Shown here piece by piece: positions 45,792 through 55,712 of a DNA stretch of 64,000 bases. A program made the translations under genes and the position numbers. The DNA lies in contig NZ_FRAR01000006.1 of the NCBI RefSeq assembly GCF_900142375.1, positions 62,001 to 126,000 on the forward strand, given 5' to 3'. This DNA comes from Desulforamulus aeronauticus DSM 10349. Its GTDB lineage: Bacteria > Bacillota > Desulfotomaculia > Desulfotomaculales > Desulfotomaculaceae. Each line of letters starts with the position of its first letter. The stretch's first letter is position 1. Below the pieces are notes generated by a model. That model was not told the origin of the DNA. It saw nothing but the letters and a program-made list of their open reading frames with translations, and searched no databases.

Positions 45792-46367
45792 TTAGTACCG
45801 AACATCTCTCAGAGATGGCAGGGAAACTTCTGAACTCATCACAATGTCTTTAGACAGAAATTTAGAACCGCCGGTTAAGGTTATTCGCACACTGGTGGCA
45901 TACCAGATACCCTCTGGGGCATTGCTATAGGGGATGGGCGTATCGATACGCTCCACTTGCATGTGCTTGATAAACAGACTAATGGTGTTGGCAGGATTAG
46001 AACCCACTTTACGAACCAATTCGTTGGTAGCCTCATCAGTGATCTCACTTTGAGCGGGAAGCAGATAGTACGTAACCACCATATCTTTGCCGTTCGATTT
46101 GGTGGTGGTAAACTCCAATTGACCATTTTGAGCGGACTTCAGTTCTTTACAGGTCATTAATTCCCTGGTCATTCGGTCCAGACTTATTCTCAAATTGTCT
46201 ACAACTTCCGCTCTCACATCGTTTTGGCGAAAGAGGTGGACACTTTGTTGATAGATCATTAAAATGGCTGAAAGGATAACTAACAAAATAACCATTGAAA
46301 TCATCACTTCCACCAAGGTAAACCCCTGGTTGAAATGGTTAGTCTGCTTGTTGGTCAGCTTTAACAT
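45792..46367 (-). CDS. prepilin-type protein, PilW-like
   Basis: 191 residues with the prepilin cleavage/methylation motif GFTLVEVMISMVILLVILSA (Gly, then Phe, with Glu5), a coiled region and a C-terminal beta domain. Overlaps the upstream prepilin gene by 29 bases. One of four minor prepilins made between pilD and pilM. Confidence 0.85.
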   Translation of the reverse strand: MLKLTNKQTNHFNQGFTLVEVMISMVILLVILSAILMIYQQSVHLFRQNDVRAEVVDNLRISLDRMTRELMTCKELKSAQNGQLEFTTTKSNGKDMVVTYYLLPAQSEITDEATNELVRKVGSNPANTISLFIKHMQVERIDTPIPYSNAPEGIWYATSVRITLTGGSKFLSKDIVMSSEVSLPSLRDVRY

Positions 46368-46746
46368 CTCGGTTTGTCTTCTCCATGGTTAAAGATACCT
46401 GTCTTTCTACCTGGCCAACCAGATAATAAATAATCACTGTGATGGTCTTAGCTTGATAGCCCCTGACATGGGCCGTCTCCTTTACCGCAACAGCATAATC
46501 GTATCCCGGATTATTGGGATAGGTTTGTTTATTTACCGAGTTAATATCGCAAAAAGGCGTGTTACTATACTGCTCCAGCTTACTTTGAGCTAAATAGAGT
46601 GCGATAGTTGATTTCTGCGCCTCGACAGCATGCAAATTACTGCGAACAAGCAACTCAAATAAGGGGATTAAAACGACACTCAGAAGTAGGACGCTAATGA
46701 CAACCTCAATATAGGTAAAACCATTTCTTGCTTTTCCCTTAGGCAA
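46339..46746 (-). CDS. prepilin-type protein, PilV-like
   Basis: 135 residues beginning MPKGKARNGFTYIEVVISVL, a type III prepilin signal with Glu5, followed by a helix and YLAQSKLEQYSNTPF, typical of PilV/GspI-like minor pilins. TTG start with GGAG six bases upstream. Confidence 0.85.
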   Translation of the reverse strand: MPKGKARNGFTYIEVVISVLLLSVVLIPLFELLVRSNLHAVEAQKSTIALYLAQSKLEQYSNTPFCDINSVNKQTYPNNPGYDYAVAVKETAHVRGYQAKTITVIIYYLVGQVERQVSLTMEKTNRDVKADQQAD

Positions 46747-46758
46747 TCAGCTCTCCCC

Positions 46759-47289
46759 TTATGAATCCTGTGATTTTGGCAATAGATTACTCAGTCGAAC
46801 TCTACCCGCCCCGGTGGCAACAATAACATAGAGCCTCTTGCCAGTCACAGCACTACTCAGTGTTATCGTACCACCAGTACTAACACTGCCATTTTTACTA
46901 ATGTTTAATTGGTTATTGTTTAAAGATGTAGCAAGGATACTGATGCCTTCGGGCAATTTGATCATTCGCGGCGGCCGATACTGGACTTTACCGGGAGAAA
47001 CCGAAATTACTTCGGTAATCGTATAGGTATTGATACCCTGACCGAATTGCATACTATTGGTCAGAATCGTATTATCTAAAGCCATTGATTTTTGCTGTAA
47101 CGATCTTATCTCAACCTGCATTTGTCTGGCGGCTGTGTAAAGTTTGTAATCACTAAAGGGGCGGCTGTAATTAGGGAGCGTTATCGCCACAACAACCCCT
47201 AAGATCATCATAACAACCACCATCTCCACGAGAGTAAAGCCCTTTTTTGAACGAACAAAGTGTAAAAGCTTTATTTTAAGATTTTTCAT
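46759..47289 (-). CDS. prepilin-type protein, GspH/FimT-like
   Basis: 176 residues with prepilin motif KKGFTLVEMVVVMMILGVVV and the FimT/GspH-like YTAARQMQVEIRSLQQKS. I start at ATG 47289, which gives a 16-residue leader; a longer in-frame extension into pilD is not plausible. Follows pilD closely. Confidence 0.87.
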   Translation of the reverse strand: MKNLKIKLLHFVRSKKGFTLVEMVVVMMILGVVVAITLPNYSRPFSDYKLYTAARQMQVEIRSLQQKSMALDNTILTNSMQFGQGINTYTITEVISVSPGKVQYRPPRMIKLPEGISILATSLNNNQLNISKNGSVSTGGTITLSSAVTGKRLYVIVATGAGRVRLSNLLPKSQDS

Positions 47290-47308
47290 TTTATGTAAAC
47301 CTCTTATT

Positions 47309-48064
47309 TTATAAGAGACTCGTGTACCAATGCAAAATCTGGTCTCCCCATAAAAGTGTGATAAAGGCAGCCAACGCCATAAAAGGTCCAAAGGGAATGA
47401 TGTCCTTCGGGGATTTGATTTTTAAGAGGATTAGGAAAATGCCTACGATTCCCGCTAGAAAGCAGGCCAAAAACATGGCCAACAAGGCATTGGGCCAGCC
47501 TAAATAGAGGCCAAGCACCGCAGCCAGCTTACTATCCCCCATACCTAGGCCACCCTTGCTAACGAACGTGATCATAAGGAAAAGTCCTCCTGCAGCAGCT
47601 AAACCGGCAAAGGAATTTAGGTAGTCTACGGTTGTAAAAGGCAGGAAGGCTATCCAGGTGATTAGAAGAAAAATTAACATTTTATCCGGGATGATGTAAT
47701 GGTCCAGATCTATGAAGGAAATAACGATCAGAGCAGAAATTAGGAGTAATGCCTGGATAGTAACTATGGAGTAGTCAAGTTTGTAGGCGGTTGTGGCAAA
47801 TAATAAGCCCGTAAGTAGTTCTATGATAGGGTAGCGAAGGTTGATGGAGTCATGACAAAATCTACACTTTCCCCATAACCATAAGTAACTGATGACAGGA
47901 ATTAGATCTCTTTTTAAAAGTCTATTTTTGCATTTGGGGCAAGCAGATGGTGGTGAAACAATGGATTCTCCCCGTGGAGTTCGATAGATACAAACATTTA
48001 AAAAGCTGCCTAAAATGAGACCCAAAAAGAATAAAACTATGTACATTTCACGAAATATCTCCAT
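47309..48064 (-). CDS. pilD: prepilin peptidase (leader peptidase/N-methyltransferase)
   Basis: Cleaves and N-methylates prepilins in the membrane. N-terminal domain with the zinc tetracysteine CPKCKNRLLKRDLIPVISY and CRFC; the aspartate-protease motifs are DLDHYIIPD and GGLGMGDSKL. 251 residues with about seven helices. Start ATG 48064 or ATG 48046; neither has a perfect ribosome site. Confidence 0.95.
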   Translation of the reverse strand: MEIFREMYIVLFFLGLILGSFLNVCIYRTPRGESIVSPPSACPKCKNRLLKRDLIPVISYLWLWGKCRFCHDSINLRYPIIELLTGLLFATTAYKLDYSIVTIQALLLISALIVISFIDLDHYIIPDKMLIFLLITWIAFLPFTTVDYLNSFAGLAAAGGLFLMITFVSKGGLGMGDSKLAAVLGLYLGWPNALLAMFLACFLAGIVGIFLILLKIKSPKDIIPFGPFMALAAFITLLWGDQILHWYTSLL

Positions 48065-48076
48065 AGAAATTTCTAT

Positions 48077-48136
48077 CTTGATAATAACTGAAAGGTTAGT
48101 ATGGATATGGTGTTACTATTTTCTAATGAAACCAAA
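48077..48136. repeat. dispersed repeat AAGGTTAGTATGGATA, copy 2
   Basis: See copy 1 at 39344-39416; this copy fills most of the 85-base gap between the major pilin gene and pilD. Confidence 0.65.
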
Positions 48137-48149
48137 GTGTCTTGTCTTA

Positions 48150-48662
48150 TTAGGTGCTACCATCACTTTTCACACCGGTTATTGTTGTTACTTTTCCTGT
48201 TGTAGGAGCAGTAACACTATCTTTGTTACCAGATATGGTAATATTGCTCTCCTTATCAGTTGCTTGATCGGAGCCATAACAATATAATTTGAAGCCTGTC
48301 ACTTTGGAACTCTCTACGGTTGCATCGTAGAAATATGCATTTCCCCAGGGATCCTTAATCGCATCGCTACTACCCCATTTTAGCCCGTTGTCCTTTAATA
48401 CCTTTGCAACGGTGCCATCGGTATCGTCATTAGATTTCATAGGATATTGCCCTTTCTCAGCATAATAGATGTTTATTATATTGGCCATCGACTTCATCTC
48501 TACCTCTGCCCGAGCTGTTTTAGCCTTATCAGCCTGCTTGGAAAACTGGGGTATAGTAACGGACGCCAGAATACCGATAATAACAATCACTACCATCACT
48601 TCTACCAGGGTGAAACCTTTTTGTTCCGTAAGCTTTTTCAGCAAAACCTGACACTTTTTCAT
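48150..48662 (-). CDS. type IV major pilin-like prepilin
   Basis: 170 residues. Leader MKKCQVLLKKLTEQKG, then FTLVEVMVVIVIIGILASVT with Glu5, a GspG-like middle (EMKSMANIINIYYAEKGQYP, DPWGNAYFYDATV) and a Thr/Ser-rich C-terminus. GspG-type DPWG suggests calcium-binding pseudopilin ancestry. Being first after pilC and the best conserved, it is the likely major pilin. Confidence 0.88.
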   Translation of the reverse strand: MKKCQVLLKKLTEQKGFTLVEVMVVIVIIGILASVTIPQFSKQADKAKTARAEVEMKSMANIINIYYAEKGQYPMKSNDDTDGTVAKVLKDNGLKWGSSDAIKDPWGNAYFYDATVESSKVTGFKLYCYGSDQATDKESNITISGNKDSVTAPTTGKVTTITGVKSDGST

Positions 48663-48704
48663 TCCAGGTCCACCCCTTTCCTTTGTAGACTATAAAATAA
48701 ACCG

Positions 48705-49943
48705 CTATAAGGCACTCATTCCTGCACTGCTGAAGATGGTAAGCATCGGCAGCAGCATTGAGATCACAATAAAGCCAACGACCAAACCCATGATCATCAT
48801 CAAAATAGGTTCCAGCAGAGAAGATAACCGGGATACCAGATCGTTGACATCACGGTCATAAAAGAGGGCTACCCGTTCCAGCAGATTATCCAAAGTGCCG
48901 GTATCCTCGCCAATGGCTATCATCTTCGTTACCATGGGTGGAAAGACCCCGCTGCGTTCCAGCGGCTCGGCTATGCTTAAACCCTCCCGGACGCTTTCCT
49001 CTGCCTTTGCTACGGCATTACTCACCAACTGGTTGTCGGCAGTCTTTTTTACCACTTCCAGTGCCACCAGAATGGGCACCCCGGCATGTAGCAGTGTACC
49101 GAGGGTTCGGCAAAACCGGGAGATAATCACTTTTTGGCTTAATTTACCAAACAGCGGCAGCTTTAATTTTAGTCTGTCGGTGACCAAGGAGCCTCTTTCA
49201 GTTCTGGTAAAACGTCGCAGAGCCAGCAGGATTACAATCATGCCTGCTAGGCTCAAATACCAGCTATGTTGCAGAAAATTACTGATACCCATGACAATCT
49301 TGGTCGGCAGCGGTAATGCTACGTTCATGTTCGTGAGCATGGTAATAAATTGGGGTAATACAAAGGTCAGCAAAACCGCAACGACAGCCAGTGCTAAGCA
49401 AATGACCATGATAGGATAGGTCATGGCCGACTTAACTTTTTCCCTGATATCGTGCTCCTTTTCAAAGTGATCTGCCAGACGAAGCAGTGCTTGATCCAGC
49501 ACACCGCCTAATTCACCTGCCTCCACCATGCTAATAAAAATATTGGGAAAGACTTGGTGATAGCGCTTTAGCGATTCTGCCAAGGTGCGGCCAGCTGCCA
49601 ACTGTTCCCCTACTCCTACCAGGATTTCTTTTAATTTTTTGTTTTCGGCCTGCTGGATTAAGATATGAAGAGCTTGAAGAATCGGGATACCCGCTTCGAT
49701 AATGGTGGCGAACTGACGACAAAATACAGCCAAATCTTTAAGTTTGACCCTTGGCAGGGCCAATCCCATGCCACCTTTGGCCAAAAATAGTTCCCTTTTC
49801 TTTCCCGGTGCAAGTTTAATAGCTACAATATACAAGTTACGCTCCCGTAATTGGGAAGCTACGGTACTTTCTTGGGGAGCCTCTATGAAGCCTGTCTGCA
49901 ATTGCCCGACGTTATCCCTGGCACGGTATGCATATTGAGGCAT
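48705..49943 (-). CDS. pilC: type IV pilus/type II secretion platform protein PilC
   Basis: Inner-membrane platform. Two GspF domains, each with a helical bundle and a membrane hairpin: LAVFCRQFATIIEAGIPIL in the first and ISRFCRTLGTLLHAGVPIL in the second. ATG 49943 has GGAG six bases upstream and gives the canonical MPQYAYRARD start; 412 residues. Confidence 0.95.
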   Translation of the reverse strand: MPQYAYRARDNVGQLQTGFIEAPQESTVASQLRERNLYIVAIKLAPGKKRELFLAKGGMGLALPRVKLKDLAVFCRQFATIIEAGIPILQALHILIQQAENKKLKEILVGVGEQLAAGRTLAESLKRYHQVFPNIFISMVEAGELGGVLDQALLRLADHFEKEHDIREKVKSAMTYPIMVICLALAVVAVLLTFVLPQFITMLTNMNVALPLPTKIVMGISNFLQHSWYLSLAGMIVILLALRRFTRTERGSLVTDRLKLKLPLFGKLSQKVIISRFCRTLGTLLHAGVPILVALEVVKKTADNQLVSNAVAKAEESVREGLSIAEPLERSGVFPPMVTKMIAIGEDTGTLDNLLERVALFYDRDVNDLVSRLSSLLEPILMMIMGLVVGFIVISMLLPMLTIFSSAGMSAL

Positions 49944-50115
49944 AAGCAACTCCATCTGTTGGTTAAATATATCTTGAGAAAGAAAATTCCCAATCAGTAT
50001 AATTATTTGATAAATTGGATAATTCAGTTAACAATATTCTACAAAGAAGCCACTATATCCTTTTATACTTAACTAAAGTGGTTAATTTTTATTTTTTTGG
50101 CAAAAATTTGACAAG

Positions 50116-51210
50116 CTAAATCATTCTTTTCAGAGCTTCTGTGTCAACACTAAATGCCAAGGCCTGCTCCAGAGAAATTTGGCCGGCTTGATAAAGAGCT
50201 TTTAATGACCCGTCCATGGTTTGCATGCCATACTTGGAACCAGTTTGCATTTGTGAAAGGATTTGGTAGGACTTCCCTTCGCGGATTAAATTGCGGATGG
50301 CTGGCGTGGCTACCATGATTTCACAGGCCACGACTCTGCCCTTTCTATCTAGGCGGGGGATTAGTTGTTGGGAAACCACCCCTTGGATGGTATTAGCAAA
50401 CATAGTTTTTATTTGCTGCTGTTGGTGCGGAGGAAAGACATCGATAATCCTGTCGATGGTCTGGGCGGCACTGGAGGTGTGCAAGGTAGCCAGCACCAAA
50501 TGACCGGTTTCTGCCGCAGTAATGGCAGTGGAGATGGTTTCAGTATCACGCATTTCTCCCACTAGAATAACGTCGGGATCTTGCCGCAAAGCGGAACGGA
50601 GCGCTACGGTAAAATTATCGGTATCTTGGCCAATTTCACGCTGGTTGATCATACATTTCTTGTGGCAATGCAGAAATTCAATAGGATCCTCCAGGGTGAT
50701 AATATGTAATCGCTCTTCGCTGTTGAGTACATCAATCATGGCGGCTAGGGTAGTTGATTTACCACTGCCCGTAGGCCCTGTAACCAAGAGTAAACCCCGG
50801 GGCTGTTTGGCTAATTGGACTAGCACATCGGGCAGACCCAAATCTTGATAGGAAGGGATGCTTTGACTCACCAGGCGAATCGCAAGACAGCTGTTACCCC
50901 GCTCTTTATAGGCATTAATACGGAAACGGCTGACTCCGGCAATGGCATAGGAAAAGTCATGTTCCCCGGTAGCCATAAATTTTTGGAAGCCTTCGGGTGG
51001 CATCAGCTGTTTAGCCATAGCATTCATTTGATCGGGAAGTAATTTTACTTGTAAGTCTTCGGGTATCATATATTTATTTCTTGCAAACCAGGGATCATCC
51101 ACAGGCAGTAATTGGCCACTTATTCGGAAGACTGGTAGACAGGCCACGGCTAAATGCACATCCGAAGCCCCTGCCTCGCAGGCTATTGTGAGCAAACTAT
51201 CTATATCCAC
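50116..51210 (-). CDS. pilT: pilus retraction ATPase PilT
   Basis: Hexameric ATPase for pilus retraction. Walker A GPTGSGKSTTLAAM, Asp box ITLEDPIEFLH, Walker B DVILVGEMRDTETI, His box HLVLATLHTSSA, and the C-terminal retraction-type segment AIRNLIREGKSYQI (AIRNLIRE is the PilT hallmark). 364 residues. GTG start with GGAGG five bases upstream. Presence of PilT argues for twitching-capable pili and not only secretion. Confidence 0.95.
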   Translation of the reverse strand: MDIDSLLTIACEAGASDVHLAVACLPVFRISGQLLPVDDPWFARNKYMIPEDLQVKLLPDQMNAMAKQLMPPEGFQKFMATGEHDFSYAIAGVSRFRINAYKERGNSCLAIRLVSQSIPSYQDLGLPDVLVQLAKQPRGLLLVTGPTGSGKSTTLAAMIDVLNSEERLHIITLEDPIEFLHCHKKCMINQREIGQDTDNFTVALRSALRQDPDVILVGEMRDTETISTAITAAETGHLVLATLHTSSAAQTIDRIIDVFPPHQQQQIKTMFANTIQGVVSQQLIPRLDRKGRVVACEIMVATPAIRNLIREGKSYQILSQMQTGSKYGMQTMDGSLKALYQAGQISLEQALAFSVDTEALKRMI

Positions 51211-51227
51211 ACCTGCCTCCCCCTTTT

Positions 51228-52916
51228 TTAATCCTCGTCTGAGTAGGCTACGCGCATCACTTCAGAAATGGTAGTTAACCCCTCCATGGCCTTGGCAATT
51301 CCATCTTCCTTTAGGGTAACCAGTCCCTGTTGCAAGGCCTGCCGTTTAATTTCGTCAGATGAGGCCTTTTCATTCACCAATTTTCTAATCTCCCGAGTCA
51401 ACGTTAATACTTCCTGAATGGCAATCCGTCCTCGGTAACCGGTATTGTTACAAACCTGACAACCCTGGCTGCGGTAAAGACGAACCGGCGCATTAGCTCC
51501 TAGCCCCATAAAAATCCTCTCGGGGCTATCCGGGGCAGGGGTATATTCCAGCAAGCAGTGTTGGCAAATCCTTCTGGTTAAACGCTGAGCCACCACACCC
51601 AAAACCGAAGAGGAGACCAAAAAGGGCTCAATGCCCATATCCATCAAACGGGTTAGTGCTCCCGAAGCATCATTGGTGTGCAAAGTGGACAGCACAAGAT
51701 GACCCGTGGTGGCAGCCCGTATGGCTATTTCTGCTGTTTCTTTATCACGAATTTCACCAATCATAATGATATCCGGATCCTGGCGAAGGATAGCCCGCAA
51801 GCCAGTGGCAAAAGTCAACCCGGCCTTGGGGTTAATCTGGGTTTGGCTGATCCCCTCCAGCATATACTCTACGGGGTCCTCGATGGTGACAATATTTCTT
51901 TTCATATCATTGATTTGGGCTAGGGCTGAATAAAGAGTGGTGGTTTTACCACTCCCCGTAGGACCAGTAATAAGGAACATACCATAGGATGTATTCAACA
52001 ATTTTTGGAATTTCTTCTTGTTCTCCTGGGAAAACTCCAGTTGCTCAATGCCTGTGACCTGGTTGGCTTGATCCAATACCCGAATTACTACTTTTTCTCC
52101 CAAAACCGTGGGCATGGTAGAAATCCTTAGGTCAAGCTCCCGTTCCCCGTACTTGATTTTAATACGGCCATCTTGGGGAACTCTTTTTTCTGCAATATTT
52201 AGCTGGGAAAGAATTTTAAACCTGGATGTCAGGGAAGCCCGGGACTGTTTAGGTAGTACCATACCTTCCCGAAGCACACCATCTATACGGTAGCGGACCT
52301 TCACCCCATTTTCCGAGGGCTCTATATGGATATCACTGGCTTTATCATTGATTGCTTGCATAATAATAGAGTTAACTAACCGCACAATGGGAGCTTCATC
52401 CATCATGTCATCGGGCTGTTCCAAATGAAGGGCTTGGTTCTCTACCACTTCAAAATCTTGTAATTCCCTTTCCAGTTCCGGCATGCCGTAGAATTTTTGT
52501 AATGCGTACTCGATGTCCCTTTCCGAAGCCGGTACAGTGTCAATTTCCAGGCCAGTGATTAACCGCAAATCATCAATAGCTACTAAATTTAAGGGGTCCA
52601 CCAGAGCCACGGTAAGAGTGTTGCCCTCTTTGGATACCGGCAGGGCTTTATACCGACGGACAATATGTTCCGGGATCAGATTCATTAGCTCCAGATTCAT
52701 CCAATAGCCCGGAGCTACCTGGGGAATACCCAATTGAGCTTCTAACATGTTGGTCAAATCCCGCTCTGTAACGAAGCCAAGCTTTAAGATTTCCCCCAGC
52801 CTGTCCCCGGTATGCTGCTGAATTTTCAGAGCATCATTTAATTGTTCCTGTGTGATAATTCTATTTTCAATCAATATATCTCCCAGGAGTTTTCTGCTCT
52901 GTTTTGGTGGCGGCAC
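51228..52916 (-). CDS. pilB: pilus extension ATPase PilB
   Basis: N-terminal GspE/MshEN domains (LLGDILIENRIITQEQLNDAL), then the ATPase core with Walker A GPTGSGKTTTLYSAL, Asp box TIEDPVEYMLEGI, Walker B IIMIGEIRDKETAEIA, and the zinc tetracysteine CQHC and CQVC. 562 residues. GTG start close behind the aroB stop, which makes the pilus genes part of the shikimate transcript. Confidence 0.96.
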   Translation of the reverse strand: MPPPKQSRKLLGDILIENRIITQEQLNDALKIQQHTGDRLGEILKLGFVTERDLTNMLEAQLGIPQVAPGYWMNLELMNLIPEHIVRRYKALPVSKEGNTLTVALVDPLNLVAIDDLRLITGLEIDTVPASERDIEYALQKFYGMPELERELQDFEVVENQALHLEQPDDMMDEAPIVRLVNSIIMQAINDKASDIHIEPSENGVKVRYRIDGVLREGMVLPKQSRASLTSRFKILSQLNIAEKRVPQDGRIKIKYGERELDLRISTMPTVLGEKVVIRVLDQANQVTGIEQLEFSQENKKKFQKLLNTSYGMFLITGPTGSGKTTTLYSALAQINDMKRNIVTIEDPVEYMLEGISQTQINPKAGLTFATGLRAILRQDPDIIMIGEIRDKETAEIAIRAATTGHLVLSTLHTNDASGALTRLMDMGIEPFLVSSSVLGVVAQRLTRRICQHCLLEYTPAPDSPERIFMGLGANAPVRLYRSQGCQVCNNTGYRGRIAIQEVLTLTREIRKLVNEKASSDEIKRQALQQGLVTLKEDGIAKAMEGLTTISEVMRVAYSDED

Positions 52917-52917
52917 A

Positions 52918-54006
52918 CTAACTCACTCCATTAGTAAATAAACCAGACAATTGATTCTCAGGAAAATCCAGGGAAATTTTCGCCTTGCCAATGCCTAGCG
53001 GTAATATTAGGGTTAACTTGCCATTGTTCACTTTTTTATCATAAAACATTAATCTCGTTATGCTTTCTGGTTTCAGATCCGCTGGAATTGCCGTGGGAAG
53101 ATCTACTCTGTCCAATAAAGAATGAATCCGTTGATAATCATGCTTTGATAATAACCCCTGCTGCAAGGCCAAACGAGCTGCCGCCACCATCCCCACAGCA
53201 ACCGCCTCACCATGCAAGTAACGTTCATAGTTCGTTAGAGACTCCAGGGCATGACCCACTGTATGTCCATAGTTTAAAATAGCCCTGGAACCTTGCTCGG
53301 TTTCATCTTGTTCCACCACGGCTGCCTTGATTTTGCAGCAGGTTTCTATGGCATACTCCAGAGCTTCGGGTTCTAGCTTTAATAAATTGATGCTATTCTC
53401 TTCTAACCAGCTAAAAAACTCTGCATCCCAGATGACCCCGTACTTAATAACCTCCGCCAAACCTGCCCTTAACTCCTTAGCACTTAGAGTATGTAGCGTG
53501 GACACGTCAATAAGTACCAGCTTTGGTTGATAAAAGGCACCGATAATATTTTTGCCCCGGGGGTGATTTACGGCCACTTTCCCACCAACACTGCTATCTA
53601 CCTGTGCCAGCAGAGTGGTAGGCACTTGAATGAAAGGAATACCCCGCATGTAGGTAGCCGCCACAAAACCCGCCAAATCACCCACTACGCCGCCGCCCAA
53701 GGCCAGCACCGCGCAGGTACGATCAAGACCGAAAGCAAAGGCTGCATCATACAGTTTTGCTGCTTGTTCCAGTGTTTTAGAAGGTTCTCCTGCCGGAATT
53801 TGGACCATCGTAACGGAAAATCCAACACCGGATAGCAGGTCCTTTACCTTATTGCCATAAAGCAAGCCAACCTGAGTATCTGTAACCAATAAGATCTTTT
53901 TTCCCAGGGACAAAGCAGCCAATTGCTCTCCCAGTTGCTGCAACAACCCTGTCCCGATATAAATGGGGTAACTACGACTTGCCAATTCCACTCTAACAGT
54001 TCTCAC
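52918..54006 (-). CDS. aroB: 3-dehydroquinate synthase
   Basis: Second step of the shikimate pathway. NAD-binding GGGVVGDLAGFVAATYMRG, IPTTLLAQVDSSVGGKVAVN-type region (VPTTLLAQVDSSVGGK) and the metal-ligand GHALE motif (YGHTVGHALE). 362 residues. GTG start overlaps aroK by 14 bases. Confidence 0.97.
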   Translation of the reverse strand: MRTVRVELASRSYPIYIGTGLLQQLGEQLAALSLGKKILLVTDTQVGLLYGNKVKDLLSGVGFSVTMVQIPAGEPSKTLEQAAKLYDAAFAFGLDRTCAVLALGGGVVGDLAGFVAATYMRGIPFIQVPTTLLAQVDSSVGGKVAVNHPRGKNIIGAFYQPKLVLIDVSTLHTLSAKELRAGLAEVIKYGVIWDAEFFSWLEENSINLLKLEPEALEYAIETCCKIKAAVVEQDETEQGSRAILNYGHTVGHALESLTNYERYLHGEAVAVGMVAAARLALQQGLLSKHDYQRIHSLLDRVDLPTAIPADLKPESITRLMFYDKKVNNGKLTLILPLGIGKAKISLDFPENQLSGLFTNGVS

Positions 54007-54520
54007 CCCAGTACCCCCTTTCCAGCATAAACTGGATGATCCTGTCTACTATTTCCTCAGGGCTAAGCTTATCGGTATTCACCGTCAATTCCGCCATCTC
54101 ATAGGCACTCTGACGTTCCTTAAGCAATCGCTGTACCGTTACCATTAGATTTCCCTTAGCCAGCAGGGGGCGGGTTCGTTTATTTTTTACACGTCGGCAA
54201 ATGGCTTCCGGAGATGCCTCCAGACAGATCAGCACACCGTTACGCTGCATTTTTTCTACATTGCCTGAGTTGAGAACCAGACCTCCTCCGGTGGCAATTA
54301 CTAACCTCTCTTTATCTGCCAATTTGCTCGCCAGCAGGGCTTCTTCTCCCCGAAAACGCTTGAACCCATGCTTAGCAAAGATTTGAGACACCGTAAGCCC
54401 GGTAATTTCTTCAATGGCCTGATCGGTATCAATAAAAGCATAATTAAGCCTACGGGCCAATCTCTTGCCCACGGTACTTTTGCCTGTTCCCATAAAACCA
54501 ATCAGAACAATATTTTTCAT
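53993..54520 (-). CDS. aroK: shikimate kinase
   Basis: Phosphorylates shikimate with ATP. Walker A GFMGTGKSTVGKRLA, DTDQAIEE shikimate-binding Asp, FRGEEALL and ATGGGLVL, and lid RTRPLL. 175 residues. Two-base gap from aroC. Confidence 0.97.
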   Translation of the reverse strand: MKNIVLIGFMGTGKSTVGKRLARRLNYAFIDTDQAIEEITGLTVSQIFAKHGFKRFRGEEALLASKLADKERLVIATGGGLVLNSGNVEKMQRNGVLICLEASPEAICRRVKNKRTRPLLAKGNLMVTVQRLLKERQSAYEMAELTVNTDKLSPEEIVDRIIQFMLERGYWGENC

Positions 54521-54521
54521 C

Positions 54522-55685
54522 TTACACCTGCCTTATGCGATGCTGCCAATTCTGAACTCTATCTTTTATCTCTTCCAGGCTATCGCCACCAAATTTTTCA
54601 ATCATAGCAACTGCCAATTCCCAGGCCACCACCGCCTCTCCCACCACACAGGCGGCAGGAACAGCGCAAACATCAGATCTTTCCACGGAAGCGGCAAAGG
54701 GTTCCTTGGTTTTTATGTCTACACTGAGCAACGGTTTATAGAGGGTAGGAATGGGCTTCATAGCTGCCCTTACAACCACCGGTTCACCATTACTGATGCC
54801 CCCCTCAATGCCACCGGCACCATTGGTCTGACGATAAAAACCCTGGTCCGGGGAATAGACAATTTCATCATGCACCTGGGAACCAGGAAGGGCCGCCGCA
54901 GCAAAGCCTAAGCCTATTTCCACACCCTTAATTGCCTGAATCCCCATCAGGGCACCTGCTAAGCGACTGTCAAGTTTACGATCCCAGTGGACATGACTAC
55001 CCAAGCCAACCGGCAAACCATAGGCACGGATTTCAAATACACCGCCCAACGAATCACCCTGTTCCTTGGCTCTGTCTATTTCTTGCATCATAGCTGCCTC
55101 TACTTGACTATCCGGGCAAAGAAGTTGTGATTGACTCGCTTTTGCTTGTAACTCTTTCGGCTGCAAGTTTTCTACCAAGGCTGCTTCCACCGAACCAATA
55201 CGCTGAACAAAACCTAAAACCGTGATGCCCAATTCCTCTAACAGTCGGCGGGCAACCGTACCTACCGCTACTCTGGCTGCAGTTTCCCGAGCACTGGATC
55301 TTTCCAAAACATTACGAATATCTTGATGATTATATTTAATGGCCCCGGCTAAATCTGCGTGCCCCGGACGGGGCCGGCTCACCGTTCTTTCTGCTAATTT
55401 AGCTTCAGACCCCGCTGCCATAATCTCTGACCAATTAATCCAATCCTTGTTGCTAATTTGCATCGTGATGGGACTGCCGGTAGTAGAACCCCCTCGCACA
55501 CCGGAGAGAAATTGCACTTGATCCTTTTCAATCTTCATACGCCCGCCCCGGCCATAACCTCCCTGACGTCGAGCCAACTGTTCATTGATATAAGATGCCG
55601 AAATTGGTAATCCTGCCACCATACCTTCCACAATGGCTGTTAGGGCGGGACCATGGGATTCACCTGCCGTCAAAAACCGTAACAT
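54522..55685 (-). CDS. aroC: chorismate synthase
   Basis: FMN-dependent last step to chorismate. [46 protein letters not shown] and [13 protein letters not shown] are all present. I use ATG 55685 with GGAG seven bases upstream, giving the standard [12 protein letters not shown] start and 387 residues. Confidence 0.97.
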   Translation of the reverse strand: MLRFLTAGESHGPALTAIVEGMVAGLPISASYINEQLARRQGGYGRGGRMKIEKDQVQFLSGVRGGSTTGSPITMQISNKDWINWSEIMAAGSEAKLAERTVSRPRPGHADLAGAIKYNHQDIRNVLERSSARETAARVAVGTVARRLLEELGITVLGFVQRIGSVEAALVENLQPKELQAKASQSQLLCPDSQVEAAMMQEIDRAKEQGDSLGGVFEIRAYGLPVGLGSHVHWDRKLDSRLAGALMGIQAIKGVEIGLGFAAAALPGSQVHDEIVYSPDQGFYRQTNGAGGIEGGISNGEPVVVRAAMKPIPTLYKPLLSVDIKTKEPFAASVERSDVCAVPAACVVGEAVVAWELAVAMIEKFGGDSLEEIKDRVQNWQHRIRQV

Positions 55686-55712
55686 CAAATCACTCCTAAC
55701 CATTCTACTAAA